5,808 bases of DNA, taken from JBDTNQ01 sp039933635 (GTDB taxonomy: Bacteria > Acidobacteriota > Vicinamibacteria > Vicinamibacterales > SCN-69-37). The DNA is taken from the NCBI GenBank assembly GCA_039933635.1, contig JBDTNQ010000169.1, positions 1-5,808 of the forward strand. Direction: 5' to 3'. Positions 1-5,802 of this stretch are shown here, piece after piece. Each line of letters opens with the position of its first letter. Position 1 is the stretch's first letter. The translations under genes and the position numbers were made by a program. Below the pieces are notes generated by a model. The model had not been told where the DNA came from. It saw only the letters and a list, made by a program, of their open reading frames with translations, and ran no database searches.

Positions 1-55
1 CAAGCGCAAGCACGCCAGCGACGAGCCCGGTGAGGACGCTCTTGACGACGTTCAC
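1..55 (-). CDS. N-terminal fragment of a divergent exported or membrane protein (partial)
   Basis: On the minus strand an open frame starts with GTG at 55-53 and runs off the left edge. It reads MNVVKSVLTGLVAGVLAL, a lysine followed by a hydrophobic stretch, as in a signal peptide or first membrane segment. A good ribosome binding site, GGAGG, lies 5 nt before the GTG on that strand (plus positions 61-65). A TACAAT hexamer further upstream (plus 93-98) could be its -10 box, but no convincing -35 box sits at normal spacing. Only 18 codons are visible, so the function cannot be named. It is divergent from the dehydrogenase operon, so a related exported protein such as a cytochrome c is possible, but nothing visible shows this. 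Confidence 0.45.
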   Translation of the reverse strand, partial: MNVVKSVLTGLVAGVLAL

Positions 56-158
56 GTGAACCTCCGCCTGCCGTGGTCGAGTGGGTGCGGACATTGTAGG
101 GGATCTGTTGTTCAAAGCCGCCGGCTGTGGGATGCTGCGGTCCACATCGAGGGTCCGC
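56..158. promoter_or_regulatory. Divergent intergenic region with ribosome binding sites for both flanking genes
   Basis: This 103-bp spacer separates the leftward fragment from the rightward dehydrogenase operon and should hold promoters for both. Visible elements are GGAGG for the leftward gene (61-65, minus sense), GAGGG for the rightward gene (149-153, 5 nt before the ATG at 159), and a minus-strand TACAAT (93-98). I found no well-spaced -35/-10 pair for the rightward operon. The palindrome TTCACGTGAA (51-60) overlaps the leftward start codon and could be coincidence or an operator. Confidence 0.35.
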
Positions 159-1811
159 ATGCAGATCATTGCTCCGCCGAAGGTCTACCCGGTCATCATC
201 ATTGGCAGCGGGGCCTCCGGGGGGATGGCCGCGTGGAATCTGACGCAGCAGGGCATCGACGTGCTGCTGCTCGACGCCGGCGAAAAGTTCGATCGATCGA
301 AGTATTGGACGCATGTGACCCCGTGGGAGGCGCGCGAACGCCGCGCGCGCGGCGAGGGTCCGCCGGCGTTCTACCTGGATACGAAGGAGCAACCCTACTT
401 CACGGCGCCGAACCGTCCGTTCGATTTGACGCGTGTCTGGGGACATGGCGGCAAGACGAACGTGTGGGGCCGGGTCAGCCTGCGCTTGTCCGATCTCGAC
501 TTCAAGGGACCCGAGCGCGACGGATGGGAGATTCCCTGGCCCATCGCGTACCGGGACATCGCGCCGTACTACGACAAGGTGGAGCAGTTGATTGGCGTCT
601 GCGGAGGCGACGATGACTCGGACTCGCTGCCGGGGAGCACGTTTCTGCAGCCGCCGCCCGCGCCCCGATGCGGCGAGCAACTGTTGAAGAAGGGCGCGAC
701 CTCGATTGGCATTCCGATGGTGGCCGGCCGGCGCGCGAACATGACGCGGTCCACACGCGGTTTCCCGGCGTGTCACTACTGCGGCGCGTGCGGGTCGGGC
801 TGCGATACGGCGTCGTTCTTCTGTTCCGCCGACCACCTGTTGCCGTTTGCACTCGAGACCGGACGGCTCGAGATTCGCTCGAATGCCGTCGCGGCGCGCA
901 TTCTCGTCGACGCCGCTGGTCTCGCCAACGGCGTCCAGTACTTCGACCGCAAGACCGGCGCGGAGCGGCAAGTACGCGGGAAAGTGATCGTGCTGGGTGC
1001 GAGCACGGTCGATTCGACCCGCATTCTTCTGAACTCGAAATCGCGCCAGCACCCGAATGGCATCGGCAACAGTTCGGACGTCGTCGGCCGTTACCTGTGC
1101 GAGCAGATTCGCTTTCACGTGCGTGGCTACCTGCCCGTGCTGGCCGGCACCGCGACGCGCAACGATCGCGGGATCAGCGGCGAGCACATCTACATGCCCC
1201 GCTTCAATCACCGGGCTGGCCATACTCGCCCGTACCTCCGGGGTTTTGGCGCGCAGTTCTGGAATACCGGCGCGAGCGTCGGTGGCGCGCACGGAGGGAG
1301 CGAGCAGATTCCGGGCTTTGGCGTGGGACTGAAACGTGAGATCAAACGCCGGCATCCGGCCTGGTTCGAGATCCACCCCTATGGCGAAGTTCTCCCTTAC
1401 GCACACAACCGGATCACGGTCGGCGCGAACGGCGTCGACCGATATGGCGTGCCATACGTGAAGATTGACTACCGTATCGGCGAGAACGAACGGACGATGG
1501 CCGAGCACATGGCCGACACGGTGGAGGAGATCGTCAAGGCGGCCGGCGGCGAGCTGGTCGGCTACCAGCGCGCTGCGCTGGATCACAACGGGTCGGCCAT
1601 CCATGAGCACGGCACCTGCCGGATGGGCGCGGATCCGAAGCGCTCCGCACTCAACAGCTTCAATCAGATGCACGACGTGAAGAACCTTTTCGTCGTCGAC
1701 GGGTCGGCCTTCCCGACGGCCACGGAGAAGAACCCGACGCTCACGATCCTGGCGTTGTCGTGGCGCGCGACGGACTACCTGGCCGCGTCGATCAAGCGAG
1801 GTGACCTGTGA
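159..1811 (+). CDS. GMC-family FAD-dependent oxidoreductase, catalytic subunit of a probable periplasmic sugar/alcohol dehydrogenase
   Basis: The protein (550 aa) should oxidise a hydroxyl group of a sugar, sugar acid or alcohol using FAD; the substrate cannot be read from sequence. Near the N-terminus is the FAD-binding Rossmann motif GSGASG (residues 16-21), with the acidic end of the fold at D39 in LLLDAGE. GHGGKTNVWG (95-104) is the second FAD-contacting stretch. The C-terminal GMC domain has HEHGTCRMG (482-490), where H482 fits the conserved active-site histidine, and N525 in KNPT fits its Asn/His partner. CHYCGACGSGC (C205, C208, C211, C215) resembles an iron-sulfur ligand set; a [3Fe-4S] cluster is known in the related Burkholderia cepacia FAD-glucose dehydrogenase. 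The start at 159 is chosen because GAGGG lies 5 nt upstream and the Rossmann fold follows at once; an upstream GTG at 81 is possible but unlikely. There is no signal peptide, so export probably depends on the Tat-signal partner encoded next. The stop overlaps the start of that gene by 4 bases. Family assignment is firm; substrate is unknown. Confidence 0.93.
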   Translation: MQIIAPPKVYPVIIIGSGASGGMAAWNLTQQGIDVLLLDAGEKFDRSKYWTHVTPWEARERRARGEGPPAFYLDTKEQPYFTAPNRPFDLTRVWGHGGKTNVWGRVSLRLSDLDFKGPERDGWEIPWPIAYRDIAPYYDKVEQLIGVCGGDDDSDSLPGSTFLQPPPAPRCGEQLLKKGATSIGIPMVAGRRANMTRSTRGFPACHYCGACGSGCDTASFFCSADHLLPFALETGRLEIRSNAVAARILVDAAGLANGVQYFDRKTGAERQVRGKVIVLGASTVDSTRILLNSKSRQHPNGIGNSSDVVGRYLCEQIRFHVRGYLPVLAGTATRNDRGISGEHIYMPRFNHRAGHTRPYLRGFGAQFWNTGASVGGAHGGSEQIPGFGVGLKREIKRRHPAWFEIHPYGEVLPYAHNRITVGANGVDRYGVPYVKIDYRIGENERTMAEHMADTVEEIVKAAGGELVGYQRAALDHNGSAIHEHGTCRMGADPKRSALNSFNQMHDVKNLFVVDGSAFPTATEKNPTLTILALSWRATDYLAASIKRGDL

Positions 1812-2389
1812 CGGGCATCAATCGGCGGCAGGCGGTCCGCGCCATGGCGGCGACCGCATCGGCGCTCTGGGCAGGCCGACTGACGGCATTCGCCCGGGAC
1901 CAGGCCGACCACGCCCACATGGTGGCGGCGTCCGAAGCTTCGGCGTTTGTGCCGAAGGTGCTGTCGGCGCACCAGTTCGAAACGGTAGGCGTGCTCGCCG
2001 ATCTGATCCTCCCGGCGACGGAGACACCCGGTGCGAAGGCGCTTCAGGTGGACCGCTACATCGACGTCGTCCTGCGCACCGCGCCCGACGCGGACCGCCG
2101 TCGCTTCATCAGCGGTCTGACGTGGCTGGATACGCGAAGCCGCGCGCTCTTCGGCAGGTCCTTCGTCGCGTCGGCACCCGAACAGCAGACGGAGTTCCTG
2201 ACGCGATTGTCCGATGGCCGCGTCAGCGCGCCTGAAGCGCCCGCCGGCATTGCGTTCTTCGAGGCCATCAAGGGCATGACGATTGCGGGTTACTACACGA
2301 CCGAAGTTGGACTGCGACAGGAGTTAGGCGACGATGGGCGGATGGTCCTGTCCAGGTTCGAAGGATGCACGCATCCGGAGCATCAGTGA
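1808..2389 (+). CDS. Gluconate 2-dehydrogenase subunit 3 family protein (Tat-exported small subunit)
   Basis: This 193-aa protein is the small subunit that normally accompanies GMC-type catalytic subunits in membrane-bound periplasmic dehydrogenases. Residues 5-11 (NRRQAVR), followed by an Ala-rich hydrophobic stretch to about residue 28, fit a twin-arginine signal. The mature part has family hallmarks: LADLILPATETPGA (63-76), FFEAIKGMTIAGYYTTEVG (150-168) and the end GCTHPEHQ (186-193). Its GTG start lies inside the stop region of the upstream gene (GTGA overlap), and GAGGTGA just upstream (1798-1804) is a strong ribosome binding site, so the two are translationally coupled. In characterised relatives this subunit carries the folded catalytic subunit through the Tat pathway; I infer the same here. 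The third usual component, a multihaem cytochrome c, is not found in the window. No clear terminator follows the stop. Confidence 0.88.
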   Translation: MTGINRRQAVRAMAATASALWAGRLTAFARDQADHAHMVAASEASAFVPKVLSAHQFETVGVLADLILPATETPGAKALQVDRYIDVVLRTAPDADRRRFISGLTWLDTRSRALFGRSFVASAPEQQTEFLTRLSDGRVSAPEAPAGIAFFEAIKGMTIAGYYTTEVGLRQELGDDGRMVLSRFEGCTHPEHQ

Positions 2390-2399
2390 CGGGGGTTTT

Positions 2400-2441
2400 G
2401 GGTTCCGCGGTGCCGGGGTTCGGGGCTGGCTTCCGGGTTCC
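2400..2441. repeat. G-rich low-complexity spacer with repeated GGGTTC units
   Basis: After the dehydrogenase operon the spacer is unusually G-rich and repeats GGGTTC-like units: GGGTTCC at 2400-2406, GGGGTTCGGGG at 2415-2425 and GGGTTCC at 2435-2441. The copies are irregularly spaced and imperfect. It could be slippage-prone spacer or a decayed dispersed repeat; I see no coding sense and no solid hairpin. Confidence 0.3.
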
Positions 2442-2474
2442 ATGAAACTAGCGCCCGGAGTCAAACCGTGAACG

Positions 2475-2504
2475 TTGAATCCTGAACCTACTCCGCGCTA
2501 CTAT
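2475..2504 (+). promoter_or_regulatory. Candidate sigma70-type promoter for the VWFA-like gene
   Basis: TTGAAT (2475-2480) and TACTAT (2499-2504) are spaced by 18 bp, each matching the consensus at four of six positions. Transcription would start about 45-50 nt before the GGAGG ribosome binding site at 2556-2560. The region is locally less GC-rich than its surroundings. The call rests on hexamer likeness only, and Acidobacteriota promoters need not follow this consensus. Confidence 0.35.
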
Positions 2505-2566
2505 TCGCCGCTCCCTATGTACACGGCGCGACTGCCAGGCTGGCGGTCTGATACTGGAGGTTTGTG

Positions 2567-3454
2567 ATGCGACGACGGATCTCCACTGCAGTGCTGGGAC
2601 TGTTTGTATGCACGCTGACCGTCGCTCACGCGGCAGACGCGGCTGACACGACACGTACGGTCTTTGTCACGGTCGTCGATGACAAGGGACAGGCTGTGCC
2701 CGGGCTCGTGCCCGAGGATTTTGCGATCAAGGAGGCCGGCAAGGATCGCGTCATCACGTCCGTCGAGCCGGCGCGCGCCAAGATCCGCCTTGCGCTGATG
2801 GTCGAGGAAACGCTCGTGCCGATGATCGCCGTGCGTTCCGGCCTTGCGGACTTCGTCAAGCGCATGTACCAGGATGCCGAAATCAGCCTCATCGTGGTGG
2901 GACAGCGCAATGTCACCGCGGTGGATTTCACGTCCGACCCCAACGCGCTCATGGCCGGTATCAACGCGCTGACCCTCAGCCAGCAGCGGGTGCAAACGAT
3001 GGTGCCCGAAGGGGTCTACGAAATGGCCAAGAATTTCGAGAAGGCCAAGCCCGAGCGCCCCGTGATGGTGCTCGTCGCGCTCGAGACACAGCAGGTCAGT
3101 GCCGAGGAGCCGCAGAATGTGCTGAACCAGCTCGGTCGCAGTCGCGCGATGATGAGCGTCGTCTCGATGGAGGGCGGCGGCAGCGTGGCTGGTGGCGTCG
3201 GCAGCCAGATGGACATGGCCGGACGCGCGCAAGTGATGGGCGACGGTTCCAAACAGTCGGGTGGGCGTCGCGTGGAAGTGGCCGCGCTCACAGGCATGCC
3301 GAAGGCGCTGCAGCAGGTGGCCGACGATTTGTCGAGTCAGTACCTGATCACCTACACGCTGCCGGACGGCGTGAAGCCGTCGGACCGTCTCACCGTGACA
3401 TTGAAGAAGAAGGGCCCGACGCTGCGGGCGCCGACGAAGATTTCCGACAAGTAG
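2567..3454 (+). CDS. Secreted VWFA-like protein (acidobacterial type) with degenerate metal site
   Basis: This 295-aa protein resembles the VWFA-related proteins abundant in Acidobacteriota, whose function is largely unknown. It has an N-terminal signal peptide (MRRR, hydrophobic 8-20, cleavage likely after AHA22 or ADA25). A short beta domain follows (TVFVTVVDDKGQAVPGLVPEDF, 31-52), typical of the family, and then the VWA-like fold from about 72. The strand KIRLALMVEETL (72-83) sits where VWA domains normally carry DxSxS, so the MIDAS metal site seems lost. A Gly/Met-rich linker (203-232) precedes the end, where SSQYLITYTLP (256-266) matches the usual last segment. The ATG at 2567 is preferred over the GTG at 2564 because GGAGG (2556-2560) lies 6 nt before it. 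It is apparently transcribed alone. The protein is probably periplasmic or secreted; binding partners cannot be inferred. Confidence 0.82.
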   Translation: MRRRISTAVLGLFVCTLTVAHAADAADTTRTVFVTVVDDKGQAVPGLVPEDFAIKEAGKDRVITSVEPARAKIRLALMVEETLVPMIAVRSGLADFVKRMYQDAEISLIVVGQRNVTAVDFTSDPNALMAGINALTLSQQRVQTMVPEGVYEMAKNFEKAKPERPVMVLVALETQQVSAEEPQNVLNQLGRSRAMMSVVSMEGGGSVAGGVGSQMDMAGRAQVMGDGSKQSGGRRVEVAALTGMPKALQQVADDLSSQYLITYTLPDGVKPSDRLTVTLKKKGPTLRAPTKISDK

Positions 3455-3546
3455 GCGCCCGCGGCGGTTGTCTCCTGCGGACGTCCTTCATCCGGCCGGC
3501 CGTCCTCCGCGATATAGTTCCAGATATTCAACGCGAGAGAACAATC

Positions 3547-4620
3547 ATGAAACGTGTAACGGCCGTGTGTGTGACGATGGCGTGCCTGGCCCTGGCCAGC
3601 GCGTGCGGCAACGCGACTCCACCACCACCGGCGGCGCCGGCCCCGCCACCTCCGCTGAACGTGCGCCTCTACGTGTCCGATGAGACCGGCGGCAACATCA
3701 CCGTGCTCGATCCGGACGCGGGCAGCGTCGTGACCAAGATTGCGGTCGGCAAACGTCCGCGTGGGATCCGCTTCTCGCCCGATGGCGGGCAGCTGCTGGT
3801 CGCGTTGTCAGGATCGCCCATCGCCGGTCCGGGCGTCGACGAGTCCAAGTTACCGCCACCCGACCGTGCCGCTGACGGCATTGGCATCGTCAATCTGGCG
3901 GATCACACCCTGCTGCGGACGTTGAAGAGCGGGCAGGATCCGGAGTCGTTCGATCTCTCGCCGGACGGGAAGACGGTGTACGTCTCCAACGAGGACAACG
4001 CGGAGACGTCGATGGTCGATCTCGCAACGGGCGCCGTCAAGCACCGGGTGAAAGTGGGCGAGGAGCCCGAGGGCGTGAAGACGAGGCCGGGCGGCAAAGA
4101 GGTGTACGTCACGTCGGAAGGCGACGGCATCGTCGCCGTCGTGGACACCACTTCGGCGAAGGTCGTGGCGCGCATCAAGACCGGCAGTCGTCCCCGCGGC
4201 GTCGTGTTCACGGCGGACGGCGCCACCGCATTCGTGAGCAACGAGAACACCGGCAGCGTGACGGTCATCGATGCGAACGCGCACGCCGTCGTCGCCACGG
4301 TGCAACTACCAAAGGTCGAGGGCACGGAGATTCCGCCGCGGCCCATGGGCCTGGTGCTGTCGCCGGACGACAAGACACTCTACGTTTCCCTCGGCCGGGC
4401 GGGTGCTATCGCGGTGGTCGATGTCGCCTCGCGCGCGCCGACGCGGACGATCACCGGCGTGGGACAGCGGCCGTGGGGGATCGCGATCAATCCTGAAGGC
4501 ACGAAGCTCTTCACGGCAAATGGCGGCGGCGCGAACGTGTCGGTCGTCGACATCGTGACCGGCAAAGTCGACAAGCAGATCGCCACGGGCGGAAGTCCGT
4601 GGGGAGTCTTGGTGAAATAG
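3547..4620 (+). CDS. Lipoprotein with seven-bladed YVTN-type beta-propeller
   Basis: The 357-aa product has a lipoprotein signal peptide (hydrophobic 5-18, lipobox-like LASAC with Cys20 as lipidation site), then a Pro/Ala-rich linker (24-36). The rest is a beta-propeller of about 42-residue repeats. Blades begin near residues 41 (LYVSDETGG), 83 (LLVALSG), 144 (VYVSNED), 186 (VYVTSEGDG), 228 (AFVSNENTG), 278 (LYVSLGRAG) and 321 (LFTANGGGA), with recurring RPRG..FSPDG turns. Seven blades make a closed ring. Blade 2 carries a roughly 20-residue insertion (90-110, rich in Pro and Asp). Such propellers are binding scaffolds; some relatives accompany PQQ-dependent alcohol catabolism, but nothing here proves that role. 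No catalytic motif is seen. Translation starts at ATG 3547 with a weak GAGAGA (3535-3540) ribosome binding site. TATAGT at 3513-3518 could be a -10 box, without a clear -35. Confidence 0.88.
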   Translation: MKRVTAVCVTMACLALASACGNATPPPPAAPAPPPPLNVRLYVSDETGGNITVLDPDAGSVVTKIAVGKRPRGIRFSPDGGQLLVALSGSPIAGPGVDESKLPPPDRAADGIGIVNLADHTLLRTLKSGQDPESFDLSPDGKTVYVSNEDNAETSMVDLATGAVKHRVKVGEEPEGVKTRPGGKEVYVTSEGDGIVAVVDTTSAKVVARIKTGSRPRGVVFTADGATAFVSNENTGSVTVIDANAHAVVATVQLPKVEGTEIPPRPMGLVLSPDDKTLYVSLGRAGAIAVVDVASRAPTRTITGVGQRPWGIAINPEGTKLFTANGGGANVSVVDIVTGKVDKQIATGGSPWGVLVK

Positions 4621-4637
4621 GACTCGGGGGCAAGAGG

Positions 4638-4686
4638 GACCGGGGACGAGGGGACGAGGACGCAAGGATGAGTCCTCGTCCCCCCG
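4638..4686. terminator. Hairpin between convergent genes, probable bidirectional terminator
   Basis: A perfect 12-bp stem is formed by GGGGACGAGGAC (4650-4661) and GTCCTCGTCCCC (4672-4683) around a 10-nt loop. The left arm is preceded by a second copy of the 8-mer GGGGACGA (4642-4649), so a shifted register from about 4638, with a 2-nt bulge, can also pair with 4674-4689. It lies 29 nt after the propeller gene stop and 47 nt from the stop of the convergent aminotransferase gene, which suits a shared terminator. There is no U-run on either side, so it is not a textbook intrinsic terminator. It could also be a dispersed palindromic repeat. Confidence 0.55.
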
Positions 4687-4730
4687 GTTCAATCCTGTCT
4701 CGGCATACCTCGCCTTTTGCGTCTGCTCTC

Positions 4731-5642
4731 CTACCAGACCGGCGTCAGCCAGTCGAGCCGTGCGGCCACGCGGCCGCGAACGACGGCCTCGAAACGCTCG
4801 GATAGACGGCGCGTAACTGGCCCGACGAGGCCGTCGCCGACAGTGCGCCGATCGACTGAACGCACAGGCGTGATCTCCGCGCCCGTCCCGCACAAAAAGA
4901 CTTCGTCGGCCACATACAGCTCGGTGCGGCCGATCGGTCGCTCGACGAACGGGATGTCGAGATCCTCGCGGGCGAGCGTGATCAGGCTCTGACGCGTGAT
5001 GCCGTCGAGGTTGTCGGCCGTGCTCGGCGGCGAGATCAGATGTCCGTCGCGCACAATGAACACGTGCTCAGCCGAGCCCTCCGACACGTGGCCGTCCTCG
5101 GTCAGCAGAATCGCTTCGGTATACCCGTCGTCCATGGCCTCTCGGCGGGCCAGCGCGCTGTTCAGGTACCCGCCGGTGGCCTTCGCGCGCGCGGGGATTG
5201 CGTTTTCGCGCACGCGCCACCAGCTCGAGACGCACACATCGATTGGTTCTGCCGACAGGTACCGGCCGATCGGCAGGCAGAAGATGGCCGTCTCGCTGGT
5301 GTCAGGATCCAGCACGGGCGAGAGTTCGTTGGAATTCGCGAACACGAGCGGGCGTACGTAGACGTCGCAGCGCATCTCGTTTCGTCGCAGGAGCTCGACG
5401 ATGACGTCGGCCATCTCCGCTGGGGACCCAGGCAGGCGCAACCTGAGGATCCGCGCGGACTGCTCCAGACGCCGCACGTGGCGATCGAGGCGAAACACGT
5501 GGACCTGCCGGCCGTCGTCGGTCTTGTAGCCGCGAATGCCGGCGAAACATCCAAGACCGTAGTTCAGGGCGCGTGAACGCACGGAGACCGTGGCTTCCCG
5601 TTCGGGGAGGAATGCGCGTTTGAAGTAGATAACCGGTTCCAT
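4731..5642 (-). CDS. ilvE: Class IV aminotransferase, branched-chain amino acid aminotransferase type
   Basis: This 303-aa PLP enzyme most likely transfers an amino group between glutamate and the 2-oxo acids of valine, leucine and isoleucine in the cytoplasm. Length and fold order match E. coli IlvE (about 309 aa). Seen in order: ALNYGLGCFAGIR (25-37, PLP-domain entry), YVRPLVF (95-101; Y95 and R97 match the substrate-binding Tyr/Arg of IlvE), GRYLSAE (126-132), the PLP lysine K154 in RAKATGGYLNS, VSEGSAEHVF (186-195), LDGITRQSLI (212-221) and CGTGAEITPVRSVD (251-264). Unusual points are FAGIR where FEGIR is common, and a divergent interdomain loop after F101. The ATG at 5642-5640 has AGGA 8 nt upstream (plus 5651-5654). 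Other class IV enzymes (D-amino acid aminotransferase, aminodeoxychorismate lyase) are less likely given YxRP and the GTGAEITPV motif. A Val/Leu-rich leader ORF and hairpin upstream suggest control by branched-chain amino acid supply, which supports the ilvE assignment. Confidence 0.87.
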   Translation of the reverse strand: MEPVIYFKRAFLPEREATVSVRSRALNYGLGCFAGIRGYKTDDGRQVHVFRLDRHVRRLEQSARILRLRLPGSPAEMADVIVELLRRNEMRCDVYVRPLVFANSNELSPVLDPDTSETAIFCLPIGRYLSAEPIDVCVSSWWRVRENAIPARAKATGGYLNSALARREAMDDGYTEAILLTEDGHVSEGSAEHVFIVRDGHLISPPSTADNLDGITRQSLITLAREDLDIPFVERPIGRTELYVADEVFLCGTGAEITPVRSVDRRTVGDGLVGPVTRRLSERFEAVVRGRVAARLDWLTPVW

Positions 5643-5691
5643 CGGCGATGTCCTACTGTTTGGGGCCGGACAGCCGAGGAATTCACCATGA

Positions 5692-5714
5692 ACCCCGGCT
5701 CATCGAGCCGGGGT
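5692..5714 (-). terminator. GC-rich hairpin in the ilvE leader, candidate attenuator terminator
   Basis: In the minus-strand transcript, ACCCCGGCTC and GAGCCGGGGT form a perfect 10-bp stem around a 3-nt GAU loop. It starts 13 nt after the leader ORF stop and ends 49 nt before the ilvE start codon, leaving the ilvE ribosome binding site free. Only two U residues follow, so as an intrinsic terminator it is non-canonical, though GC-rich bacteria often use stems with poor U-tracts. Its left arm can instead pair with 5742-5749. Confidence 0.55.
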
Positions 5715-5765
5715 CGTCGTCGTGTGTCTACACGCGACCGTCCCCGCTCGTCCCGCTAAGGACGA
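5692..5765 (-). promoter_or_regulatory. Candidate transcription attenuator with mutually exclusive hairpins upstream of ilvE
   Basis: Four segments of the minus-strand RNA can pair as in classical amino acid attenuators. Segment 1 (plus 5760-5765, UCGUCC) pairs with segment 2 (5748-5753, GGACGA). Antiterminator: GAGCGGGG (5742-5749) pairs with CCCC-G-GCUC (5705-5713) through 8 bp with one bulged G. Inside it, GUCG (5735-5738) can pair with a CGAC copy. Terminator: the 10-bp stem at 5692-5714 uses the same CCCCGGCUC. The antiterminator 5' arm overlaps leader codons 18-21, just downstream of the Val/Leu run (codons 6-15). A ribosome stalled on the run would leave it free; one reaching the stop would cover it. 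The pairings are seen in the sequence; the regulatory behaviour is inferred. Confidence 0.5.
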
Positions 5766-5802
5766 CGACGGAAAGGACGACGCGCAGGTACTGCGACGAC
5801 AT
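5728..5802 (-). CDS. Val/Leu-rich leader peptide of the ilvE attenuator (candidate)
   Basis: A 24-codon ORF starts at ATG 5802-5800 and ends at TAG 5730-5728 on the minus strand. The peptide begins MSSQY, continues with LRVVLSVVVL (residues 6-15) and ends SGTSGDGRV. Eight of the ten residues in the run are Val or Leu, encoded GTC five times, CTG once and CTT twice; CTT looks uncommon in the neighbouring genes. The run resembles the Val/Leu/Ile runs in enterobacterial ilv leader peptides. It precedes ilvE on the same strand with a hairpin between them. The product need have no function of its own; its translation would be the sensor. Only 6 nt upstream of the ATG are in the window, so its ribosome binding site cannot be judged. 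The frame is open to the edge, so it could instead be the tail of a longer upstream gene. Confidence 0.55.
   Translation of the reverse strand: MSSQYLRVVLSVVVLSGTSGDGRV

Noticed and set aside
51..60. Palindrome TTCACGTGAA at the leftward start codon as a regulator site
   Set aside because: A single 10-bp palindrome overlapping a start codon, without a second copy, is not enough to support an operator call.
81..158. Upstream GTG (81) and ATG (132) as alternative starts of the GMC oxidoreductase
   Set aside because: The extra 26 residues show no signal peptide or family likeness, and GAGGG sits properly before the ATG at 159.
288..301. 14-bp perfect palindrome TTCGATCGATCGAA
   Set aside because: It lies inside the GMC coding sequence and follows from the codons of KFDRSK; no reason to treat it as an operator.
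2501..3232. 243-aa His/Asp-rich minus-strand ORF opposite the VWFA-like gene
   Set aside because: Its composition is that expected from reading a GC-rich gene on the wrong strand, and the plus-strand gene has a signal peptide, ribosome binding site and family motifs.
3477..3510. Imperfect hairpin GCGGACG...CGTCCTCCGC after the VWFA-like gene
   Set aside because: The stem needs a 3-nt bulge or shrinks to 5 bp, has a long loop and no U-tract, so it is too weak to call a terminator.
4306..4893. 195-aa minus-strand ORF spanning the end of the propeller gene, the hairpin and part of ilvE
   Set aside because: Arg-rich antisense reading of two well-supported genes, with no domain likeness.
5688..5759. 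Plus-strand 23-codon ORF (MNPGSSSRGRRR...) with GAGGA 7 nt upstream of its ATG
   Set aside because: It lies antisense to the ilvE leader, runs through the hairpin and encodes an Arg/Ser-rich peptide without likeness to known small proteins; the ribosome-binding match is probably chance.
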